From: Acidimicrobiales bacterium
Lineage (GTDB): Bacteria; Actinomycetota; Acidimicrobiia; Acidimicrobiales; Poriferisodalaceae
Assembly: GCA_041394185.1 (NCBI GenBank)
Contig: JAWKIQ010000005.1
Coordinates: forward strand, 262,001-326,000
Direction: 5' to 3'
Length of the DNA stretch: 64,000 nucleotides
Shown: positions 41,884 to 49,970 of the stretch, one piece after another
Layout of the letters: the number at the start of each line of letters is the position of its first letter
Numbering within the stretch: the first letter of the stretch is position 1
Translations under genes and position numbers: made by a program
The notes under the pieces: generated by a model
The model's database searches: none
The model's input: the letters and a program-made list of their open reading frames with translations, nothing else
What the model was told of the DNA's origin: nothing

Positions 41884-42897
41884 CTAGTCGAGCCCAAGTG
41901 ACTTGTGCCTTGCAGTGTGGCAGGCCGCACAACGAAGCCTCAGCTCGGTTGTCAGTGTGTGGCCGGTGCTGCTGTGTGGTGGGTTGTGGTCGTATTCGAG
42001 CAGGTCTCGCCGGCCGCAGTCGACGCAGACCCTGTCGCGTGCCTTGACCAGTCGCTTCTGGCGTGGGGTGGGCCGCCTGCGCCGGTTGGTGGCGTCGACC
42101 GGCCTCCGTTCGCTGTCGTGGATCAACCCGCGGATGAACGCCTGGGGAATGAGGCGGCCGACTGCGCTGTCGGTCAGTGGCGTGCCGTCGTCGAGGTGGC
42201 AGCCGTCGCCGGAGACGTGCACGACCACCTCGTACACGAAGCGACCACCGTGGGCCACGGCGAGATCCACCAATGCGTCGGCCTTCTGCTGGGCGACCGT
42301 GGGCCAGGTGCCATCGGCTTGCCGCTTGGCCGTGGAACGCATCATCGTCGTATTCACTGCCGCCATCAGCTTGCCCCCGGCCAACGGCGCCAACCGGAAC
42401 GAACCGCATATGGTGCCGTCGGGATCGGTACGGGTCGTGAAGTGCCGCTGCCTCTGGTGGCGAGCTTCGATGACATCGTCGTTCTCATTTCGAACCGACC
42501 GTGCCGCCAAAGCGGTACCGATGTCGGCCGCTGGCACCTTGGCCGCCAGCTCCAACAACTCGGCTTCGTTCTCGGGAGTGGCGAAACGGGTCAACGCACG
42601 AACCTTCGAATACGACAGGTCGCCCTTCTCGAACGCCTCCGCGGAAGCGCGAAGACCGCGAAGACAACGGCCGATGCGGATCCACTCGCGCACAGTGTTG
42701 GCGCAATGATCGGTGCGTTCGGCCAGCCAGTGCGCAGCCGACGCAGCGCCGTCTGCGACCCAAACCGGCCCATCAGCAAAATCGGCACACGCCACGACGA
42801 GGCTGTAATGGCTCTGGGTGAACCGCTTCGCCGTCGACACCAGATCGATCGCCCTGCCGCGCTCGACCTGGAACTCGTCGAGAGTCACCACCGTCAT
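41884..42897 (-). CDS. DUF222 (13E12-type) HNH endonuclease-like protein, copy 2
   Basis: Second DUF222/HNH protein, 337 aa. The helical DUF222 region covers residues 1-240 and the C-terminal HNH domain reads VCVDCGRRDLLEYDHNPPHS and RLRCAACHTARH (two Cys pairs, His at DH). ATG 42897 is preceded by GAGGGGAGAAGAGG, a good ribosome-binding region. Sixty to seventy nt upstream is the same 28-nt element seen at copy 1, plus a 20-bp palindrome. The two proteins are only distantly similar in the DUF222 part, so the upstream match is not simple recent duplication. The role is unknown. Confidence 0.86.
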   Translation of the reverse strand: MTVVTLDEFQVERGRAIDLVSTAKRFTQSHYSLVVACADFADGPVWVADGAASAAHWLAERTDHCANTVREWIRIGRCLRGLRASAEAFEKGDLSYSKVRALTRFATPENEAELLELAAKVPAADIGTALAARSVRNENDDVIEARHQRQRHFTTRTDPDGTICGSFRLAPLAGGKLMAAVNTTMMRSTAKRQADGTWPTVAQQKADALVDLAVAHGGRFVYEVVVHVSGDGCHLDDGTPLTDSAVGRLIPQAFIRGLIHDSERRPVDATNRRRRPTPRQKRLVKARDRVCVDCGRRDLLEYDHNPPHSSTGHTLTTELRLRCAACHTARHKSLGLD

Positions 42898-42927
42898 CCT
42901 CTTCTCCCCTCGTCCGCTGCTTGTACC

Positions 42928-42947
42928 GGTTTCGCGTACGCGAAACC
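42928..42947. promoter_or_regulatory. 20-bp perfect palindrome upstream of DUF222-HNH copy 2
   Basis: GGTTTCGCGTACGCGAAACC equals its reverse complement over all 20 bp, centred 40 bp upstream of the ATG. It overlaps the end of the 28-nt element by 5 bp. It is probably an operator or a strong mRNA hairpin. No counterpart is seen at copy 1. Confidence 0.5.
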
Positions 42948-42970
42948 TTACTGAGAGGGTAGGACACTCA
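42943..42970 (-). repeat. Shared 28-nt upstream element of DUF222-HNH genes, copy 2
   Basis: Minus-strand TGAGTGTCCTACCC (42957-42970) followed by CT, TA and GGTTT in the same register as at 2635-2662. A TATAGA box lies 11 nt upstream (plus 42982-42987), so the element may be the very 5' end of the transcript. The GTG inside it opens a 64-codon frame, out of frame with the HNH gene. Confidence 0.6.
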
Positions 42971-42988
42971 CTAGAGAAGCCTCTATAG

Positions 42989-42999
42989 CACTGTCAGTG
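42989..42999. promoter_or_regulatory. Small dyad between the divergent HNH and MaoC genes
   Basis: CACTGTCAGTG is an 11-bp dyad (5-bp arms, 1-nt centre) adjacent to the TATAGA box in the divergent region of the HNH and MaoC genes. It is a possible operator; the evidence is limited to symmetry and position. Confidence 0.25.
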
Positions 43000-43076
43000 G
43001 CTCTGAGCATACGTAACGTGCGATCGGCACCTCCGCGGAAGCATCGCTGAGAAGGCTTGGCATCTACTGTTCGGCT

Positions 43077-44024
43077 ATGGGGGAATTTCCAAGACAACTG
43101 GTCGCCGTTTCGGGGCCCATCGACGCAGACAAGCTCGACGGCGTGGCCGCAGGGATGGGCGCCTGGGGTGACCACACCAGATCCCTGCTCGACAAAGGAA
43201 TCGTGTCGCCAGACATGATCTGTGGCCAGACGCTGTTCCTGCTTTCGAACCAGCCGCGCAATCCGAACAGAGCCCAACGCATACCCGGCGGGGCCGGAGG
43301 TGTCGCGGGAGGCGTGTGGGTCCGCGAGCGCTACACCATTCACCGGCCGCTCGAGCGAACCGACGTGTTCACCGTGACCGGCCAAACGGTCGGGCGACAT
43401 GTGCGCAAGGGACGCCGATACGGCAACAACACCAGCCAGACCTTCGACTCGTCCGGAAACCTGGTTGCCAGCAACATCAGCACAGGCCTGATGTCCTATG
43501 TTCCCGACCCCGACCTGGCCGATGGCGCAGAAGGAATCACCGGTGACGAGTTGGTGGCGGTTGGCCCAGACGGCGACGCGGCCATGTCCAACCCACACCT
43601 CGATCGCCTTGCCGAGCTGTCGGTCGGCGATGTGTTCGGTGGCCATGACGTGACGGTGAGCCTCGAGATGATGGCCGCCCGCGACACCAAGAACCCGTCC
43701 AATCCCATCCACTCCGACCCCGAGCTGGCGAAAAAGGCCGGGCTGCGGCGCCCCATTGCCGGCGGCAACCACGTGCTGTCGTTCGTGCTCGAGGTGCTTA
43801 TGGATGCCATCGGAACAGAGGGCTTGTTGTACGGAAGCTCGTTCGACGTCAGGTGGAAGGCACCGGTCGAGGACGGCGTGGTCATCGTGCCCACAGCAAC
43901 GGTGATCGAAACGGGTGACAGCTCGGGCGTGGACATGGTGGTGTTCGACACCGAAGCCAGGCTCGGAGCCGACGGGCCCGTGGCCATGACCGCACGAGTC
44001 TGCGTGCCCGCAGCACGCTCATGA
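43077..44024 (+). CDS. Double-hotdog MaoC-like acyl-CoA hydratase
   Basis: 315-aa protein with two hot-dog-like halves. The N-terminal half (residues 30-150) includes ICGQTLFLLSNQPRN and VRKGRRYGNNTSQTF. The C-terminal half (165-315) carries the catalytic-type segment ARDTKNPSNPIHSDPELAKKAGLRRPIAGGNHVLSF (read as two parts, the first ending at SDPEL). It resembles MaoC/HTD2-like hydratases. Its stop overlaps the CaiB gene by 4 bp (ATGA 44021-44024), which points to a coupled pathway in which a CoA-transferase activates an acid and the hydratase acts on the thioester. The substrate is unknown. Confidence 0.8.
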   Translation: MGEFPRQLVAVSGPIDADKLDGVAAGMGAWGDHTRSLLDKGIVSPDMICGQTLFLLSNQPRNPNRAQRIPGGAGGVAGGVWVRERYTIHRPLERTDVFTVTGQTVGRHVRKGRRYGNNTSQTFDSSGNLVASNISTGLMSYVPDPDLADGAEGITGDELVAVGPDGDAAMSNPHLDRLAELSVGDVFGGHDVTVSLEMMAARDTKNPSNPIHSDPELAKKAGLRRPIAGGNHVLSFVLEVLMDAIGTEGLLYGSSFDVRWKAPVEDGVVIVPTATVIETGDSSGVDMVVFDTEARLGADGPVAMTARVCVPAARS

Positions 44025-46456
44025 GTGCGCGTCCACTCGCCGGTGTGCGAGTGATCGAACTGGCAAACCGATCGGCAGCCTTGGCCGGACGAATCCTGGC
44101 CGACCTCGGTGCCGAGGTGATCATGGTCGAACCTCCGGGCGGCTCGCAGATACGCCACGAAGGACCCCACCTGGGCGGCATCGCCGACGGTGAGCGTTCG
44201 TTCGCCCACCTGTACTTCGACATCAACAAGCTGTCGGTGGTTCTCGATTTGGACGACCCGCAGGACATGGCGCGGTTCGAGGCGCTGGTCAGCACGGCCG
44301 ACGTGCTGATCGACACCGAAGCACCCGGCCGCCTGGACGCCCTGGGTGCGTTCCACGCAAGACTGCGCTCGGCAAACCCGGGGTTGATCCAATGTTCGGT
44401 CACCCCGTTCGGGCTCGACACCGCTTGGAAAGACCGAGCGGCGAACGACCTGGTGGCGTGCGCCGCCGGCGGGCTCGTGTGGGTGTCGGGATCGCCGCGC
44501 GGGGTTCCGGTTCAGGGAGCAGCAAACCCGTCGTACACGATGGCCGGTTTGGCGGCCGCCTCGGCCGTGATGATCGCCCTGCACCAGCGCGACCTGGGAG
44601 CGTCCGACGCCCGAGGCAGCGGACAGCACATCGACATCTCGCTGCAAGAAGCAGCTGCGCTGGCAGTGATGCAGACGAACACACCAAGCGCTTGGGTTTG
44701 GCACAAGCGCATCCCCGCCCGCCCGGGCCTGTCGGCGGCGATGCCGTGTCGAGATGGCAAGTTCGTAGGCCTGCTGGTGCGCCCAGACCGTTTCGACGGC
44801 TTCCTGGCGTGGGCCGAGCGCGAGGGAATCGATCATGGCATGACCGCAGACGACTGGCACTACGCCCGTCTCGAGTCGCCTCGCCAGGGCAACCCCGTAT
44901 CGGAGACGACCCTGGCGCTGGCGGCCAAGCTGACGCGAGATCAGTTCGTTGCCGGAGCGCTCGAGGCCGACATCATCTGCCTGCCGGTGCTGGACTTCCC
45001 CGACCTGGAGAAGACCGAGCAGTTCAGGGTGAACGATCAGTTCATAGACGTCGAACACGAACTGTTCGGCACCCTGGGCAGCCTCCGGTCGCCCGTCGAT
45101 GCCGTAGGGCAGGTGCCACAGCGCCGCGCGCCGCTGCTTGGCGAACACCAGGACCTTGCTGCAGAGGCCCAACCGGTGGCGGCGAAAAGCGCCAGCGCAC
45201 CAGCCGTGGTGCCGAACGATCCGGCCCGGGCTCTCGAGGGCCTCCGGGTGGTCGACTTCGGGTGGGTGTTGGCCGCCCCCATCGGGACGCGGATTCTGGC
45301 CAGCTTCGGGGCCGAGGTGATCAGGGTCGAATCGAGCACCAAACCCGACTCGATGCGCAGCCAGATAGGTCCCGATGGCAAGCCAGACCCAGACCTCGGC
45401 GGTCTGCACAACGTCGTCAACGCCGGCAAGAAGTCGCTTGCGGTAGACCTCACCACCGACGCCGGCCGGGCGCTGGTGATCGAGCTGATCGCAACAGCAG
45501 ACGTAGTGGTCAACAACTTCCGTCCCGGATCGCTCGAGCGAATGGGCTTGGGCTACGAGGTCTTGCAGGCCGCGAAACCCGACCTGATCTTGCTGAACAT
45601 GCCAGGCGCACACAGACACGGTCCGTGGGCTCGCCGGCCGAGCATGGGCAACATCTTGATGGCCGCGTCGGGTTTCAACATGCTGACGGGCTTCGCCGAC
45701 GAACGCCCGCGAGGCATCGGCGTGGCCTACCCAGATTTCACCTCGCCCCATCTGTTGGTGTCGACAGTGCTGGCTGCGGTACGCCAGCGCGAAAAGACCG
45801 GCGAGGGAGCCGAGCTGCACCTGCCACAGCTTTCGGGCCTGCTGTCGTTGCTGGGCGCCGAGTGGATGCAGTTCAAAGCCACAGGCGCACAGCCCGCGCC
45901 TAACGCCAACCGGCATCCCGACCTCTGCCCCCATGGCGTGTTTCGAGCCGCCAACGAGACGATCCCCGAAACCGGTGCCCAGCTCGACGCCTGGGTGGCG
46001 ATTGCCGTTGACGGACAGGATCAGTGGCGGTCGTTCTGCCAGGCCGCAGGCCATGTCGAGTGGCTGAACGACGAGCGGTTCGCAACCCACGCCGACCGCA
46101 AGGCCAACGAGGACGCGCTCGACGAGCTGATCAACCGGTGGAGCTCGACGCTGGACAAGTGGCAGGTCACCGAGCTGCTGCAGGCGGCGGGCATTGCGGC
46201 GGCACCTGTCGAGAACCTTCGCGACATGCTCGAGCTCGATCCTCAACTGGGCCGCCACTACCAGCAGACCTCCCAGCCACTGCGCCCCGACCTCGAGATA
46301 CCCGTCGACCGCGAGGCTGCCCGCTGGGTTGGCGCCGAGCTGTGGCTCGACCGCTCGCCGGCGGTCGGCGAGCACAACGAATACGTCGTGCAGACCTTGC
46401 TCGGGCGCACAGATGACCAGTTCGTTCAGCTGATGGTGGACGGCACCCTGGGTTGA
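44021..46456 (+). CDS. Fused double CaiB/BaiF (family III) CoA-transferase
   Basis: 811 aa, about twice the normal family III CoA-transferase. Domain 1 (residues 5-385) starts LAGVRVIELANRSAALAGRI and has GQHIDISLQEAAALAVMQ. Domain 2 (400-800) starts EGLRVVDFGWVLAAPIGTRI with AEVIRVES and GKKSLAVDLTTDAGRALV. Each domain has the N-terminal CoA-binding motif. It probably forms an intramolecular dimer equivalent, since family III enzymes are interlocked dimers. Domain 1 lacks part of the usual central region and may be structural. It is translationally coupled to the MaoC-like gene. Confidence 0.87.
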   Translation: MSARPLAGVRVIELANRSAALAGRILADLGAEVIMVEPPGGSQIRHEGPHLGGIADGERSFAHLYFDINKLSVVLDLDDPQDMARFEALVSTADVLIDTEAPGRLDALGAFHARLRSANPGLIQCSVTPFGLDTAWKDRAANDLVACAAGGLVWVSGSPRGVPVQGAANPSYTMAGLAAASAVMIALHQRDLGASDARGSGQHIDISLQEAAALAVMQTNTPSAWVWHKRIPARPGLSAAMPCRDGKFVGLLVRPDRFDGFLAWAEREGIDHGMTADDWHYARLESPRQGNPVSETTLALAAKLTRDQFVAGALEADIICLPVLDFPDLEKTEQFRVNDQFIDVEHELFGTLGSLRSPVDAVGQVPQRRAPLLGEHQDLAAEAQPVAAKSASAPAVVPNDPARALEGLRVVDFGWVLAAPIGTRILASFGAEVIRVESSTKPDSMRSQIGPDGKPDPDLGGLHNVVNAGKKSLAVDLTTDAGRALVIELIATADVVVNNFRPGSLERMGLGYEVLQAAKPDLILLNMPGAHRHGPWARRPSMGNILMAASGFNMLTGFADERPRGIGVAYPDFTSPHLLVSTVLAAVRQREKTGEGAELHLPQLSGLLSLLGAEWMQFKATGAQPAPNANRHPDLCPHGVFRAANETIPETGAQLDAWVAIAVDGQDQWRSFCQAAGHVEWLNDERFATHADRKANEDALDELINRWSSTLDKWQVTELLQAAGIAAAPVENLRDMLELDPQLGRHYQQTSQPLRPDLEIPVDREAARWVGAELWLDRSPAVGEHNEYVVQTLLGRTDDQFVQLMVDGTLG

Positions 46457-46508
46457 AGCGCCCGACGAGCTGGCGTGGAGGGGCCCATCGTGTGCACACT
46501 GTCTCTCC

Positions 46509-48032
46509 GTGCGAGCCCTCCCCCGCCCCACCGCACCCACACTCGGAGATGTCGTCGCCGGGCTCAGCGTCGTACTGGCGCTGATCCCCCAAGGGCTCGC
46601 ATATGCCGAGCTGGCCGGTATGCCAAGTCGCTATGGCCTGGTGGCCGGCACCATCCCTCCGATAGCCGCGGCCCTGTTCGTTTCGTCGCCCTACCTCCAA
46701 ACCGGTCCCACAGCCCTGTCGTCGCTGCTGGTCGCCGGTGCTCTGGCCCACATCGCCATTCCCGGAACCGCCGACTACATCGAAGCCGCGGCCCTGTTGG
46801 CCCTGATGGTCGGTGTGATTCGAATCGCGTTCGGCCTGTTGCGCATGGGCATCTCGGCCTACCTGGTCAGCCAGCCCGTGTTGGTTGGCTTCACCACCAG
46901 TGCGGCGATATTGATCATCGGGTCTCAGCTGCCCAACATCGTCGGCGCCGGGTCGGATCGTGACCGGGTGTTGGTCAGGGCATACGACGTCCTGACCCAC
47001 CCCGACGGTTGGAACTGGGAGGCGATTGCCGTCGCCGGATTCACCTACGGGCTCATCGTGTTGTTGCGAAAGATCCACCGGGTGTTCCCCAGCGTGTTGG
47101 TGGGCGTGGGTGCCACCTGGCTGGCCGCAGAGATGCTCGACCTCGAGGTAGCCCGCGTCGGCAGCTTCGAAAGCGGATGGATCGAGCTGCACACCTCGTT
47201 CCCGCTCGGCGAGTTCTCGCACCTGCTGGTGCCCGCTTTCGTCATCGCGTTGATCGGCTTCGCGGAACCCGCCTCGATCGCTCGTACATTCGCCGCCGCC
47301 GAACGCAAGCCCTGGAGTGCCAACCGCGAGTTCGTCAGCCAGGGCGTGGCAAACGTGGCGGCGGCGTTCAGCGGCGGTTACCCGGTGGGTGGCTCGTTCG
47401 GACGGTCGGGCCTGAACTACCGTGCCGGCGCCGACACGGCATGGTCGGGCGCCATAACCGGCATGGCGATGCTGGCGCTGCTGCCCTTCGCCGGGGTGTT
47501 CGAGACCATCCCCAAGGCCGCGCTGGCCGCCGTCGTGGTCAGCGCCGTGTCGAGCCTGCTCGACTTCCCGCGCCTGTTCGCCGTGGCCCGGCGCAGTCTG
47601 CCGCAGTTCGCCACCGCACTGGCCACGATGGCCGGCACGATGCTGTTCGACCCGCGCATCGACCGAGGCATCATCCTGGGTGTCGTGCTGGCCGTCATCG
47701 TGCATCTGTGGCGCGAGCTGCCCATACACATCGACCACAGCTACGAAGCGCCCATCCTGTCGGTGGCGCCGCGGGGGGTTCTGTGGTTCGGCTCGGTCAA
47801 CCGCATGGTCGAGGTGGCACTGCAGATCGTGGCCGACCACCCCGAGGCCACCCACCTCGAGATCGACCTGTCGGGTGTGGGCAGGTTGGACACGACGGCG
47901 GCCGGCGAGTTGGGCGAATTCGCCAGAGAGATCCGCGAGAGCGGCATGAACGTCGAGTTCGTGGGCATCCCACCCCACGCCCAACGCTTGCGCGCCGCTC
48001 TGCACGAACCCCTGGGCGACGGCGACGACTAG
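46509..48032 (+). CDS. SulP-family anion permease with STAS domain
   Basis: 507 aa. About ten to twelve helices start with VVLALIPQGLAYAELAGMPS, the conserved SulP first-helix block, then LQTGPTALSSLLVAGAL. GYPVGGSFGRSGLNYRAGA is the family signature near mid-protein. The C-terminal STAS domain (about 405-500) includes HLEIDLSGVGRLDTTAAGEL. SulP proteins carry sulfate, bicarbonate or other anions; the substrate here is not determinable. GTG 46509. A 10-bp palindrome GTGTGCACAC lies at 46490-46499, just upstream. Confidence 0.92.
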   Translation: MRALPRPTAPTLGDVVAGLSVVLALIPQGLAYAELAGMPSRYGLVAGTIPPIAAALFVSSPYLQTGPTALSSLLVAGALAHIAIPGTADYIEAAALLALMVGVIRIAFGLLRMGISAYLVSQPVLVGFTTSAAILIIGSQLPNIVGAGSDRDRVLVRAYDVLTHPDGWNWEAIAVAGFTYGLIVLLRKIHRVFPSVLVGVGATWLAAEMLDLEVARVGSFESGWIELHTSFPLGEFSHLLVPAFVIALIGFAEPASIARTFAAAERKPWSANREFVSQGVANVAAAFSGGYPVGGSFGRSGLNYRAGADTAWSGAITGMAMLALLPFAGVFETIPKAALAAVVVSAVSSLLDFPRLFAVARRSLPQFATALATMAGTMLFDPRIDRGIILGVVLAVIVHLWRELPIHIDHSYEAPILSVAPRGVLWFGSVNRMVEVALQIVADHPEATHLEIDLSGVGRLDTTAAGELGEFAREIRESGMNVEFVGIPPHAQRLRAALHEPLGDGDD

Positions 48033-48045
48033 GTCGCGCCCCTAG
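48029..48045. terminator. Hairpin between convergent sulP and ROK genes
   Basis: Inverted repeat CTAGG/CCTAG with a 7-nt loop spanning the sulP TAG and the ROK stop. No T tract. Short stem, so low confidence. Confidence 0.3.
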
Positions 48046-48923
48046 CCCAGGTGCAGTAGACCGCGCCGGTAAAGCGACACAGCTGCCGCACCCACCAGCG
48101 GGCCGTCCGGTCCAAGCCCTGCGGGCACGATTCGTGTGCCCAGGCTGTGATCGAGCAACGCAACCCGGTCTACCTCGGCTTGGGCCGCATGGAAGAAGTC
48201 GTCGCCGAAACCCAGCGCCACCGACCCGGCTACGACAGCCAGCTTGAGATCGAGGAGGTTCGCCACCCCGCCGACAGCCCGGCCCACCAGGGTGCCAGTG
48301 CGGCGCCGCCACGTGTCGTCGGCTGCGGCCGCAGGAGCCGAGGTCAACGCCGCAATCGCTGTGCCTGAGGCTTCGCCTTCCAGCGAACCTCGAATTCCTG
48401 CGTGTTCGCGACCGCCCGGGTTGACGATCAGGTGACCGATGTGGCCCGCGTTGCCGTCGGCCCCGTCGAGCAATCGCCCCTCGAGCACGATCCCGGCGCC
48501 CACACCCGTCGAGACCACCATGGCCAGGTAGTTGGGGCATCCGGCCGCCGCCCCGCGCCAACCCTCGCCCAGCGCCAACGCCTTGGCGTCGTTGTCGACA
48601 TGGGTCACCAAACCAAACCGCTGCTCGAGCCGTTGAGCCAGCGGGAAGTCTCTCCACTGGGCGATGTTCAGCGGCGAAACCAGGCGTTCGGCCATGCGCA
48701 TGGGCCCGCCACAGCCCACACCGCAAGACTGCGGAGGCTCGCCCGCGTCGTCGTCGAGGGTGGCCTGGGCCAGGTCGAAGACGGTGGCCAGCAACTCCTC
48801 GCCATCACCAACCGAAGGGGTCGCTATCCGATGGCGCGTCAATATCCGTCCGTCGTCGGCGCCGACCAGCCCGACCTCGAGCTTGGTGCCTCCGATGTCG
48901 ATGGCGAGGATGGTGGGCGTCAC
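48042..48923 (-). CDS. ROK-family sugar kinase-like protein, zinc cysteines absent
   Basis: 293-aa ROK protein, probably a cytoplasmic glucokinase or related sugar kinase. The ATP phosphate motif is LAIDIGGTKLEVGLV, the catalytic aspartate is in VDNDAKALALGEGW, and STGVGAGIVLEGRLLDGADG is the second phosphate region. The ROK zinc site normally has a His and three cysteines. Here GHIGHLIVNPGG is followed by REHAGIRGSLEG with no cysteines. Some ROK kinases lack zinc, but the loss is notable. It is divergent from moxR with 73 bp between starts. Confidence 0.87.
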   Translation of the reverse strand: MTPTILAIDIGGTKLEVGLVGADDGRILTRHRIATPSVGDGEELLATVFDLAQATLDDDAGEPPQSCGVGCGGPMRMAERLVSPLNIAQWRDFPLAQRLEQRFGLVTHVDNDAKALALGEGWRGAAAGCPNYLAMVVSTGVGAGIVLEGRLLDGADGNAGHIGHLIVNPGGREHAGIRGSLEGEASGTAIAALTSAPAAAADDTWRRRTGTLVGRAVGGVANLLDLKLAVVAGSVALGFGDDFFHAAQAEVDRVALLDHSLGTRIVPAGLGPDGPLVGAAAVSLYRRGLLHLG

Positions 48924-48996
48924 CCCAAGAGCTTGTCATCGAAGGGCACCCGCCGCGACACCACCCTCCGCCGCGTGCCCCGTAGGCTGAGCCCCT

Positions 48997-49968
48997 GTGA
49001 CCGAAATCGCCGATCCTCCAAAGACCGCGCCTGCCACGTTCGCTGAGCACTTCGCCGCCATCCGGGCAAACATCGAACAGGTGATAAAGGGCAAACCCGA
49101 GGTAATCGACCGGTCGCTGGTGTGCCTTTTCGCCGGTGGACATCTGCTGGTCGAAGACGTGCCCGGCGTCGGCAAGACCAGCCTCGCAAAGGCCATCGCC
49201 CGCTCGATCGACTGCGACTTCGGTCGTATGCAGTTCACCCCAGATGTGCTGCCCACAGACGTCGTCGGCGTCAGCATCTGGAACCGCGAGACACGCACAT
49301 TCGAGTTCCAGCCTGGCCCGGTGTTCGCCAACATCGTTCTGGCCGACGAGATCAACCGCGCATCACCCAAGACCCAGGCCGCGCTTCTCGAGGCCATGGA
49401 AGAGCGCCAGGTCACCGTCGACGGCGTCAGTCGCCGTCTGGCCGCACCGTTCATGGTGCTGGCCACCCAGAACCCGATCGAGCACGAGGGCACCTATCCC
49501 CTGCCCGAGTCTCAGCTCGACCGCTTCTTGATGCGCATCTCCATCGGCTACCCGTCACCGGCCGCCGCTGTGGAGATCCTCGACCAGCACGGCGCCGAAC
49601 CGATCGAGCTGAGCCCGGTGGTGTCGGCCCAGACCGTCACCGCCATGACGGCGGCAGCCCGAGGTGTTTACGTGGCTCCGGCGCTGAAGTCGTACATGGT
49701 CGAACTGGCCGAGGCGTCACGCCAACATCGTTCACTGTCGCTCGGCGTATCGCCACGAGCCACCGTGTCGTTGCAGAGCGCAGCCAGAGCACTGGCCGCC
49801 TCCAGAGGACGCGACCACGTGCTGCCAGACGACATCAAGGAACTGACCATTCCGGTGCTGTCGCACCGCCTGGTGTTGGCCCCAGACGCCCAGCTGCAAG
49901 GCGGGTCGGTTTCGCAGGTTCTGTCAGAAGTGCTGGCATCGGTACCAGTACCCACCACTGGCGGCTGA
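48997..49968 (+). CDS. MoxR-family AAA+ ATPase
   Basis: 323-aa AAA+ ATPase thought to assist maturation of membrane or metal-containing complexes. Walker A is GVGKTSLAK (57-65). Walker B and the sensor region are visible as VLADEINRASPKTQAALLEAMEERQV. LATQNPIEHEGTYPLPESQLDRF is the MoxR signature. GTG 48997. It is followed by a DUF58 gene (2-bp gap) and a transglutaminase-like gene (4-bp overlap), the standard MoxR-DUF58-TgpA operon. Confidence 0.94.
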   Translation: MTEIADPPKTAPATFAEHFAAIRANIEQVIKGKPEVIDRSLVCLFAGGHLLVEDVPGVGKTSLAKAIARSIDCDFGRMQFTPDVLPTDVVGVSIWNRETRTFEFQPGPVFANIVLADEINRASPKTQAALLEAMEERQVTVDGVSRRLAAPFMVLATQNPIEHEGTYPLPESQLDRFLMRISIGYPSPAAAVEILDQHGAEPIELSPVVSAQTVTAMTAAARGVYVAPALKSYMVELAEASRQHRSLSLGVSPRATVSLQSAARALAASRGRDHVLPDDIKELTIPVLSHRLVLAPDAQLQGGSVSQVLSEVLASVPVPTTGG

Positions 49969-49970
49969 GC

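Noticed and set aside
43496..46540. 1000-codon open frame antisense to the CoA-transferase
   Set aside because: A shadow of the high-GC coding strand; the plus-strand protein has clear family motifs.
46167..48005. 600-codon open frame antisense to sulP
   Set aside because: Low-complexity composition and no family resemblance; sulP on the plus strand is clear.
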